Below, piece after piece: positions 23,501 through 35,500 of a DNA stretch of 64,000 nucleotides. The position numbers and the translations under genes are program-made. Below the pieces are notes generated by a model. The model did not search any database, was not told the DNA's origin, and worked only from the letters and a program-made list of their open reading frames with translations. Source of the stretch: Sthenelais limicola (taxonomy: Eukaryota > Annelida > Polychaeta > Phyllodocida > Sigalionidae). The stretch covers positions 11,312,386 to 11,376,385 of the forward strand of contig OW804094.1 in assembly GCA_942159475.1 (NCBI GenBank), read 5' to 3'. Every line of letters starts with the position of its first letter. Position 1 is the first letter of the stretch.

Positions 23501-26500
23501 CTGCCAATCCAAACATGATCCTCTATTTTGTAGTTCAAAGCAATGACTCGGTATCATGGAATGAGCATGGATGATTACATGAAGGAGTTAGAATCTGCTC
23601 TAAAATCCTCTGAAGACCAGTTCCATATCTGTGGGGAATTTGGTTCAACTAACATTAAGGAAGGTTGATGACCTATCAGCTTGCCTGGACAAAAAGGTGT
23701 CCCGTGTTGGTTGAAAGCCACTAGGCAAAACCAAAGCTCAATGCCATATCCCCTTTCTTTAGGAATGGCCTCCTTACATTTGCAAATTTGCTCTTACTGC
23801 CTAAAATAAACATATAAACCTGCTTGCTTTGTCCCGCATCACATACCTATCATATTTTTTGCTCCTAAAATGTAAGGCCAGTATGTACTTGCCATGCTCA
23901 TTGTGTCACATCGGTAATTTTTAATTCATGTGTACTAGCTCCTACCTGTCCAACAGCTAGCGAGAGAATGATTAATACCGCAGCCTGATTGGTCACAACC
24001 CACCTGGCCAATTAACATGAGGGGATTGCACCCAGGTAATCCCTTCAGGTGTTCCTTGCCCTTTCAGGGACTTACCCTTTAAATACTATTCCTGACCCTA
24101 CAAAAGGCCAAAACTTTGTAACAACAGACTACCTTACTGGAGCTGGGTCTGATGGTCTGACCAAATTAACACTGCCTAAATATGAGAAAGGTAAAGCATT
24201 CAGACCAGATTTCTATGTGTTTAAATCTGACACCAAGAAGAAGGACTATTCCAAGATGGACTATGTAGATTTAGTTTTTGGATGGGCTAATGTGGCTGAG
24301 CACCTTATTTCAACTGGTGAGATAGTGCTTCATATGTGTCACACATTAATTTCACAGTCATAGACGCAGTAGTGAATAACAGAGCAACTTCTTTTGCCCT
24401 TAGCCTGCTCAGCTCATCTGGTTATTTTTCACTTAATGTCATTCCTGAGTCTCGGAAAGTAACACATTGGTCTTCTCTGCATAAAACATCAATTGACCAA
24501 GGCTAAAAAACATAATGCTGGTAGTCAAAGACACCGCAGGAAAAAATATTTCTCCAATATATACACAGATCATATTGCTGAAATGTAAGATATGGGCAAA
24601 TCAGATGGAATCCTTCATAAATTATTTACATTACCTGTAGCCTACAGTTTTATGCTAACCTCAATGTACACTGACCCCAATGTACAATTGACTCCCAAGG
24701 TCAATCCATACAACTGTGCGATGGAGCAGCTTGACCGAGCACAAGGGTATGAATGGTTCCTGCGCCCTACTTTTTCATTTAGTGATAATAAAAAAACAAT
24801 TCACTTAGATCAGTGAATACATCAATGTATACAACGAGTGTTACCTTGGAGAGAACCAATTGCAATAGAAGCCAGTCAAGTTGGTGTGACACAACTTACA
24901 TGGTAGCTTTCAAGCTGTGAAGAGGTCTTTCGCTCAGCAAGACATTTAAACATCCTGCAGACTAGGACTGTATGTTGTACTCTTATATAGACTACACAAC
25001 AAACATACAACAGGACCTCAACAACATCCAAAAATGATACAAGATGCAGATGTGCTTTCATCCTGACAAGTGCAAGTTACTACACCTAGGTCACAACAAT
25101 CCATAGCACAGCCACACCATGGGGTATGAGAAGGGTGAACATCAAGAGCCAGAGACAGCAAATACTTGGGGGTCACAGTGGAGCTCAACTTTTGAAACCT
25201 GTGCTTAGAAAGCTAAGCAGATTTTAGTCCTAGGGAGGACATGGACCTCATGAACCCAACCATGTGTTGCAACTGTGTGACAGGCTTGCTTGAATACAAA
25301 TCCAGTGTCTGGTCTCCACCTTATAGATATCTAAGCAACCACATTCTTACTCACATTCTTATTCACTTCTCAAATATGAGGAAGGATAATGCCAACTGAA
25401 CCTGCCAACCCTATGATACCAAAGAACCTGATTGAAACATTAAACAAGATTGATTGACTAAACCAAGGCACTGAATCCAGGCAAATGTTAGGGCTGACTC
25501 ATGCAAGGAATACAATTGTTGAATTGAAGGTACTGATGGATCCTTGCTTGGATCTAATTGCACAAAAGATCTTGTTCATTAATTAGGCATATAACCAATT
25601 AGTGTTCATGGTAGAAGCCTCATCACTGGTTGAGGGTTTGCAATTCTCCCTACCCTTGATAGCATGAAAATAAGCTATCCGACCACCACGCCACCTGGAG
25701 GTGGAGATAAAGCTAAGGCGGGAGCTTCCGGTTATGGCTCCCGCAACCTCAGAAACAGAGTAGGCCTAAACATGGTTATACCCATACAGTCATTGCTCGG
25801 CCTCTACTCTTTCAAATAGGTAAATTATATACCTACGGATAGCTGAGAATATACTCTTTTCATATTTTTTAATCCCATGATCATCTATACATTTTTTGCT
25901 GGTGTCGTCACGGGTGGCAACCGGCATGAACACCTTAACAGAGTGGCGGTGGAAGCTTCTGTCTCAGCCTACTGGGAGATATTTCAGCCTACAGCGCCAC
26001 TGGTGTTGAATTTGCATGCTATCTAGCTAACTGGGTTCAGCAGAATTGGTGATATAATTTGGATATAATGCTATGCCAAAACCAAAATTGTTAGAGTTTG
26101 AAGAAATAGTAGATCAATTGGCTAAGCAGAATGCCCAGCACCCAAAGGTAACCACCCACAGGCAGGTACGCCTGTTGGCCCAAGCGACACAACCAACTAG
26201 TAGTGTCAGATACAATGCTGGAATACAGCCTGACCTCACTGCAGCTGGAGGAGATCTAGTTGGTGCATATTTTTATAAACATTTTACAAATACAACCAAG
26301 AAGGGTAGTAAAAGTGGCAAAGTGCGGCACTAGTTCACAGAACTTGGGAACCCATTGAATCCCATTGTGAGCAGGGATGATTTACATGGTCCTCCCTTGG
26401 AAGAGTGCTGGCCATAGGCTCATTTTGCTTGTCTGACCTATGGCCAGCACTTTCCCAATAACATGAGAATTATGCATTCCCAGGTGCATACAACAAGTAG

Positions 26501-29500
26501 GTCTGGCAGGATCACTGGAAGTCAAATTGTGTATTAATGTGACACCAATTTGGAGGATGTAATCGTCAATCGTTCACCCTAATTTCTCTTGAAATAATCA
26601 ATATAAAGCTTAAAAATGAAAAGGTCTACTGTTGACAATGTATATTTCTCAACCCAAAAGACCTGGGTCAAAATATTTTCTTATTTTTATTCGAACAAGC
26701 AGGAAAGAGCTATGTAATCTTAGATGTATAAGCTCGAGGTGAAGAAGAAGTTTTCTTGACAGACTGAATAAATCATGTTTCAAAAAAAAAAAAAAAAAAG
26801 GTCTACTGTATAATGACATTAAAAAATGTTATTTTGCTAAACTATATCAATATAGATGAGCCATGAACAAAAGTTCCTCTAGACCTACTTTACCTAGTCA
26901 GTCAGAAGTTTGTTTTGATTCTCAAAGCCACTCAGACACAGTTCTTCTGTAAAAATCACCAATCGTTCCCACAAGTAAAAATCAACCCCTCATTTCCAGA
27001 TGTTTATTTTTTTCTCAGATTTCTGTTCTCTGATTCTCTTCCTTTAACTGTATTAATTCTTCTAATCCCATATTATGATTCATCAATTCAATGTTAATCA
27101 GGCCCAGGGACATGGCAGGGACTGGGGAGGATGTGTGATGGTGTGAGGCCTCCTCCTTTTACTTCTTGCACATTACCAATTGATGAATGTGTATTCTTTA
27201 AAAAGCCTGTGTTACAGAAGACTCTCGCACAGACACCTCACCCATTCCAGGTCTGAAATGGACCCTTAGATTCTGTGTCCACTGAGGACGCACCACACTG
27301 GCAGCCTCACAGCTAGATAAGTCACACTAATGAACCCAGCAAGCTGTCAAGCATCTGTTGAGTTTTAGCACTGAGTCATGAATTGGGGGTGTCAGCAACT
27401 GAGTTTAGTCTGATGTCTCCTCAGTGGACACAGCATCTTAGATGGCCCATCATTTACATTGAGTACAAATATGACATTGACCTTGGAATAATGACCTTGA
27501 CCTTTCATCCAGGTCAATTGCATCAATATATTTGTTGTCCATTCAATTATCCTATAAATGTGCAAAATTCCAGAATTCTAAGTAAAATATCCTTTGAATT
27601 ATATAATTTTTGTTACCCCATTAATTCTTCCCTATTTTCCAGAACGGTTGCCATGGCAACAGCCAAAAATTGACATCTAATAAAGATATTAGGAATAAAA
27701 ATGAAAGAATACCTCATATTCAACATTTATCCTCTGTAAATAGTGGCTCTCAATAAAAAATATTTCTGAGGACGAGCATCCATAACTGGCATACCCCTAT
27801 TTTTGCCCTCTTTATGGCAACACAAAGTATGCCATTTCTTCCTAGTTTGACCTTGGAAAAATGGCCTTGACCTTTCATCAAAGGTCAGTTGATAAATATA
27901 TTTGTTGTCCCATTAAGTATTCCAAAAATGTACAAAATTCCAGAATTCTAAGTAAAATATCCTTTGAATTATACAATTTTTGTTATCCCATTAATTCTTC
28001 CCTATTTTCCAGAACGGTTGCTATGGCAACAGCCAAAATTTGATATCTAATAAGGATATTAGGAATGAAAGTAAAAGTATACTTCATATTCAACATTTAT
28101 CCTCTGTAAATAGTTGCTCTCAATAACAAATATTTCTGAGGACGAGCATCCATAACTGGCATACCCCTATTTTTGCCCTCTTTATGGCAACACAAAGTAT
28201 GCCATTTCTTCCTAGTTTGACCTTGGAAAAATGGCCTTGACCTTTCATCAAAGGTCAATTGCTAGAATATATTTGTTGTCCCATTAAGTATTCTATAAAT
28301 GAGCAAAATTCCAGAATTCTAAGTAAAATATCTTTTGAATTATTCAGCTTTTTGTTATTATTTCTTCCCTGATTTCCCGAACCGTTGCCATGGCAACAAC
28401 AAAAAAAGATATTTAATTAGAATGTTAGGAATGAAATTGGAAATATACTTCATATTCAACATATTCCCACTGATAATGGTCATTCTCCCCAAAAATATTT
28501 TCTTGGAAGGGCATCCATATTTGGCCAACTCATATTACTGGCATCCTGGATGGCAACAAGAGCTATGTATTTTTTTCGTAGTTTTCTAGTTGCTATGGTA
28601 ACAGTATTGTACCTTAGCAACTTTAAGTCAGCGAATCTCTTAGTAATGATGCTTTGGCAATTTCCTAGAATGAAATTATCAAGATAGATCAATAAATTAC
28701 CTACTGAGGGGTGAATATGTTTGAGGGGAAATGGCATTTTGTGGGCTTCTTCTGGGTTTGACCTTGATAAATGTGACCTTGACCTTGATCAAAGGTCAAA
28801 TGTCATAATAATCTGAATGTGCAATTTGGATGTCAATATTTTCCCAAAATATCAAAGTATTCACACGACTCATCTCTGACTGAGGTTCATTTAAGTAATT
28901 TTACCTCAGAATTTCAATTTTTGGCTTCTGTTGCCATGGAAACCATGGAATAAACAAAATGCCAGAATGCCAACAATGGTTTTCTTATAGGCCAGTATGA
29001 ATGCTATATGGTGTTATGTGTTGTCAAGCTCTAACCAAAATGTTTAGCAACACCCCCATTTTGGGCCTTGTGCTCCCTGACTAATTCTGATATTGTGGTG
29101 GTAAGAAAGTGTGGGTAGCCTTCTGGCCGGTAGACGAATGTCTGGCTGAATGAGACAACTTTAACTTAAAATTAGACAATTTGGGCTTGTCAATTTTACA
29201 TCAGCATATGGGTCAGATTTTCAGAAAATGTACAATTCACCTTCACCATTCCTCTCAAATAACCCAATTTTCCCACTAAAATACAGTTCAAATTCCGTTC
29301 AACATAACTAAACAGATTGCTTGAACCAATACAAAATATACTCAGATTTACCTAGTATTGGCCATATTTCAGTCTAATTTAGCAGAACTTACTAAATGTG
29401 AAGATCTGCCAATTGTACATTTTCTGAAAATCTGACCCATATGGGACCAGAATCATGCTGGTAATTGCTGGGAGGGGGAGGGGATGGCGTTTAGGTGTGA

Positions 29501-32500
29501 ATTAAAGGGTAGACCATGTGTGAATTAAAGTGACAAGTTGAGAAGTATGATACCTCATACGCAAAGGTGTTAAAGGACCAACATAATTACATGGAGTGAC
29601 CAGTCATATATGGGATAGGGATTTCATGTTTTCTGTCTCCCCTTCCTCTCCCTCCTACTATCCCTCCATCTCGAGCTTCACATTTAACTGACATCAATCT
29701 TCGTTTCCCTTGGAAACGCAATCTTCTGCATGAACTTGAAATAAATAAATGTAAACTGAGCACTGTTAACTAATTCTTGTTTTAGGCTAAATCCTTTAAT
29801 GCACTTTTCAGAGCCAAAGCCCATAGATTGGCAAAACGTGGCCAAAGACGAGTTACAGGAGGCCAAGAAACTAGAACCCATAAAGACAGAGGCTAAAAAC
29901 GCCATTCTCTTCATGGGAGATGGAATGGGTATCACCAACAACATGGCATCAAGGGTTTACAATGCACAGCAGAATGGCATGACTTATAATGAGGCAAAGC
30001 TCTCATTTGAAAACTGGCCATATGCAGCCTTCTCAATGGTAGGTATCTTTTTCCTTTTTTTTAATTTAGTATTTTTTATACAACACACCTTTTTTCTTTT
30101 TTTTAAATATTTTATTTCCACTGGGAGTTACACTTCCTGAAGGGGCAGGATGTTCTGGTATCGCCAGAAGGTGATTAAAGCAGTAGAACATTTACAGATC
30201 AAAGGAAGAATAATTAACCAGTAGTGAGAAGGATTCATGGATAGATTATCGATTATCTATTATCGATTATCTATTATAAGTATGCAGGAATAGCCACTGA
30301 TGGGAGTGTGACCTACAATAATTGAAAAGCATAGTATTGTTATCATACAATATATATAAGGGTTCATGTAGGTAGGTAGGGATAACCACTAACAAGAGTG
30401 AGACTCTCCATTCAAATACATTGATTTTCTGAAATAACAAGAGTTGAGTTATCAACAAACAAGTACATCGTACAATGAAGTTCTAATAATCAATTGAGGA
30501 TATTAACATTGAGATATGGGCTCACAGATGATAATCCAATACAGAATAACCATGGTCTTCCGCCCACTGCTGTGTCTATCTCGGGTCTATCTAGACGTAA
30601 CTCTATTGAACACAGTCCAAAGTAATACCAAAGGTCAAGATCAGAAACAAAATCAAATGAAATAAATTAGAATTTATTAGTTTGGTAAATAAGGTACAGC
30701 ATGCAGCATAAAAGTAAATATCCTTTACCTGTTACCTTCTTATAGTGCAAAAATAGGCCTGCAAAACATACTTGACAGAACACAGGAGAGTAAATTATGC
30801 ATCGGTTTTCATGTAAAGGTCCATGGGATTGGGATTATACATGGGCAATGCAACATTTTCGACAAACATTATTATTATCATAACATATCCATATCACTCC
30901 CTTATGTCACATCCATTATAACAGCACAACGAATAAAGGATGTTTGCTCACTGAACAGACATAGAATAATATCTTTCATAAATTTAATACTATCTTTAAA
31001 AATAATTGATACTGGTTAAGCAGTGTCTGATTCGTGTCCAAACATGAAAACAGAAAAACGATGATTCAGTGTGATGTAGTTTGAGGAGACAACATCCTGA
31101 TTGTAATTCGACTTATTTCTCATTTCGCAGTGATATTTCATAATTGTATCTACTGTTATCAACTTTGGAACATACAATCTTCATGCTTATACTTATAAAT
31201 ACATGTGCACATGAAAATTGACTGGTTACTTAATACCTATTTTTGTTTGCTGTGAATGTAGTTTAGTTTAGTCAAAGATAACTAAGAAAAAGATGACAAG
31301 AAAGGCATGATCGGGAAGACCTCTTTTGAGATGATCACAACCTGTTTGTCGAAACATTCTTATGGCAAATAAAGAATTATCTCATCTTATCATCATGGTT
31401 GGAAAACCATGCATAGACATTTTCAGGGAAATTTGCGCAAACAACTTGTTACTTGGAAGTGCGGCCAAATCAATGTGATAGTCACATTTTTTTTATCTAT
31501 TCTGAGAATTCTATGTTATTTTTACATATTTTTAAAGATAAAAAATGATTACATGTCAGTGTACAATGTTCTTAGCAAGAAACGGCATTCTTTTAATATA
31601 ACAAGAAATGAGATTGGAATATTCATGTTATTGAAGTGATTACCTATGTGCAATATATAACCATTAAAATATTTTTTATTGTTTCCATTAATCATTGTTC
31701 TATTATTGATAAGCAATGGTTAATGGCAGCCAAATTCTTAATCAAAGTTCTAACAACAAAATATTTAATTACATATTGACCAATATGTTTCCTTTCAGAC
31801 GTACTCCTCTGACACCATGGTTACTGACTCTGCAGCAGCCGCCACAGCCTACCTGTGTGGGGAGAAAGGTCCTTACTGCACCATCGGCGTTAACCAACAT
31901 GCATCTTGCGGCCATTGTCACACCGAGAAGGGCAATGAGCTGAATTCTACATTGTACTACTGTGCCCAGGAAGGTAACATTATAGTTAAATGGGTCAGAT
32001 TTAAAACAAATGTACATTTGGCACCTCTACATATTTAAGAATTTCTGCTAAATTCTGCTAAAATAATGATACATTTAGGGTATATACAATATCTGAGTAT
32101 ATTTGGTATCACATTGATTTTAAGTATCAGTTATGTTAAACTGCATTTTGAAGCTCATTTCTGTCTTAAATGTGGATTATTTGAGAGGATTGGTGAAGGC
32201 GAATTGTACATTTTCTGAAAATCTGACCCAAATGTGATGTGTTTCAGAAAAATGAGTCACAAGTCGCAAAATTGATATCTTAAAGTGTGTTATTCACAAG
32301 GTCTCTTTATTGAAATGTTCTGATTTTTAACGGGTTTAGGACTCATAGTCATATCAATCCATGTAACTAGTTTGGGGAATTTGGATTAAATATATCCTTG
32401 CGTTTTGAAGGCCTTTGTATGGAGTATATTTAGTTACTTTACTGGTAATTACCCATCCAGAAACATTAAAAACTTTTTTTTTCAAAAATAAAAATATCAA

Positions 32501-35500
32501 ACTTAAAATATAGAAATACATATTAGGTGTCCTAGTGTTTTAATATCATTGCAATCTGCTTGATCTCCTCTAAAAATATATCATTACGTTATACACATGG
32601 GTCAGATTTTCAGAAAATGTACAATTGGCAGCTGTACACATTAAGTAAACTCTGCTAAAATAGACTGAGAGGCCAATACTAGGTAAATTCGATTACATTT
32701 GGCATTGCATTGATTCTAGCAATCTGTTTGGTTAGGTTGAACTGTGTTTTCAACTTTATTTTTGCCTGAAATTTGGGTTATTTGAGAGGATTGGTGAAGG
32801 CGAATTGTACATTTTCTGGCGATTTCACCCATATATGGGGTTGGGGTGAGGGAGGGGCATTATGATCATGAATCACAATAAATTAAGCCGATCTCAGCCA
32901 CACACCTCCCCCCCCCCCTACCCCGATCTGTCTTACACACTAACCCCTTAGGCCCAGTTGCACAAAGTTTAGTTTCGTATTTTTATCTATAGCATTTGAA
33001 AGTTATCCAAGCCTTTTCATTTATTTTTAAAGAACAAATAGTAATCATGCTACTATATACATAATGATGGGTGCAATAATTTCTGAATGATTTTTGTATT
33101 CATGCGCGCTTTTGGGGGTGGGGCCTCAGGCCCCATTAGTATCTAGCAAAGTCAGCATCAAATAAGGTCTGACAAAAATGATAGTGCCGCCACCTATCGA
33201 TTCCCCTTATAGTGAATGAATTCCTACTTAAAATGGTAACATTGCTGGGTTAGCATGCTGGCGCCTAGTATCTAGTTGCTTCCATGCTACCTTATGTAGG
33301 CCCTATCTGTTTTTAACCTATGACAACTCTATGAAATAAAGGATGTTGTTGCAAAAACAAACAAACAAAAAATTTAACCATATATCATATTTTATCTGCT
33401 CAGTCCAGCACAAGATCTCTCTCTTTCAAGACTCGCATACTCAATATAAAAGGTAACTGTCGGCAGAAATGGAAAATTACTTTTCATACAGACATGTAAA
33501 CCTATTTGTCCATTTCATGATTATGTAACTACGAGCAGTTTGACAAATAACAGATTTTCTTATCTTATCTTATTTTATCTTATTTTATCTTATTTTATCT
33601 TAAAAGCTTTGTTTGCGTTCAAGGTAAGTCAACAGGTTTTGTGACGACGTCCCGTGTGACAAACGCCTCCCCCGCTGGTGTATATGCACACACGGTGAAC
33701 AGGAAGTGGGAGGCGGACAACAGGATGCCAGACAATGCCAACGGCAAGTGTAAAGACATCGCTACTCAGCTCATAGAAAATGGCGATTTTCTTCAGGTAT
33801 ATGCCCTCTTTAGTTATGATCACTTTAAAGGAATACATGAGTTACGTTAATACTATAGATGCACTCCAGTGGGGAAGGTGGTGGGGATGGTGGTGGTGGT
33901 AGTGGGGGGGGGTCACATAATTATTAACTGCATCATTAAGTCTTTGCCCTTTGAAACTCGTCTTTGTGGATGATAGTTGGATTTCCTTCCAATCAATTTA
34001 AAAGTCATTTCGCCCCCCCCCCCCCCATTTTTTTTAACAACTACAAAACAAACACTGACTGAATATCGCTATCTGTCATTACTTTATGAAGAGCATTGTA
34101 ATGGAATTATTGCCAACTCAAAATTAATGGTAGTTTTTCTTGTTGGTCGTTTTTCTTGTTGGTTGTTTTGTTCTAGCAGATCTGAAATAATGAAGCCATA
34201 GTAAATATATGTATACATGGTTGATTCTCATGAAACATGAGCCAATTGTGAAAAATAAAACTTTCTTTAATGTTTTTTTGTGGTCATAATCGAAAAGTAG
34301 GCATTCCAAATATTCAGGGGGAAAAATTTGGTTCCTTAATTCCTGCTGGTGTTTCCATGGCAACACCTTGACCTAGTTATGACCACAAAAAAAGCATAAA
34401 AAAACTTCTATTTTTCACAATTGGCTCACGTTTCATGAGAATCAACCATGTATATATAGTTTTGTAGTTGTGTTTGTATGCGTGCACATGAAATATCTAT
34501 TTTTTTTATTTTTAAGCCTTTATTCAGTTTCCTGCACATGAAGTATTATTATGGTGTCCTTTTCTTTTATTCTTTGGTGATACTTCGTAGTTCTGAGTCC
34601 ATGCCATGGAACTAGCCTAAGATGCTTCAAGGGCGATGTAATATGTGATGTGTTCCAGGAAAATGAGTGACAAGTCGCAAAATGAATATTTTTCAAAGTG
34701 GTTTTTCCAAAAGATCTCTTTATTGAAATGTTCTGATGTTAGGAGGGTCTAACACTTACAGTCATATGAATCCGTGTAACAAATTTCTGAACATTTCATC
34801 AAATATATCCTTGCGTTTTGAAGGCCTTTGTATGGAGTATATTTAGGTATTTTACTGGTAATGACCCATCCAGAAACATTGCAAACTTTCTTTTTTCAAA
34901 AATAAAAATATCAAACTTAAAATACAGAAATACATATTAGGTGTCCTAGTGTTTACTATCATTGGAATCACCTTGATCTCCTCTTTTCCAATCTGGTGAT
35001 ATCTCAAAATCCATATTTTGCGACTTATGACTCATTTTCCTAAAACGGATCACATTTTCTAGCGTTCGCTATCATTATTATTATTACCATGATTATGGTT
35101 GATAACATGTGGACTGTCCTTATTAACATCACAATTATCTTGCAGGTAATAATGGGAGGAGGAAGACTTAATTTTCTGCCTAATACAGAATTTGATCCAG
35201 AATACCCAGACAAGAAAGGGTTAAGAGTTGATGGCATCAACCTGATAGATGTAAGTGGGCTCAGAATGAGATTATCATCTTCATAATTCCAAAAATAATG
35301 CTTTAATTCTTGAATCCAAACGCATCCACTCTATCATTCATTCCAACCCAATATTTCTCAAGATGTAGTACACATTAATATTTCTTCATGCCTACAAACA
35401 ACTAATTCGGAATTTATAATATAATTTGTCATCATCTGCCATCCTCTCATAATCATTATCATCTTTATTTTGTCATAATGAACAGAATGTGGAGTGTTTC

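Larger units (their letters stand above)
19481..29084. mobile_element. 9.6-kb element with 1.63-kb inverted arms (foldback type)
   Basis: The left end TTAGTCAGGGAGCACAAGGC is matched in inverse orientation at the right end (GCCTTGTGCTCCCTGACTAA). The two arms (19481-21112 and 27457-29084) stay complementary throughout, at what looks like 90% or better. They enclose 6.3 kb containing another transposon, LINE debris and small open frames. No target duplication is obvious. It lies wholly in the first ALP intron. It could instead be a repeat family inserted twice in opposite orientation, but equal arm length and matching ends favour one unit. Confidence 0.8.

Noticed and set aside
27383..28737. 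Open frames of 60-110 codons in both arms of the 9.6-kb element
   Set aside because: The same frames recur in each subrepeat and in the inverted arm, with no conserved substitution pattern suggesting selection on protein.
31769..32038. Alternative frames overlapping ALP exon 3
   Set aside because: The spliced frame has family motifs and correct phases on both sides; the others do not.
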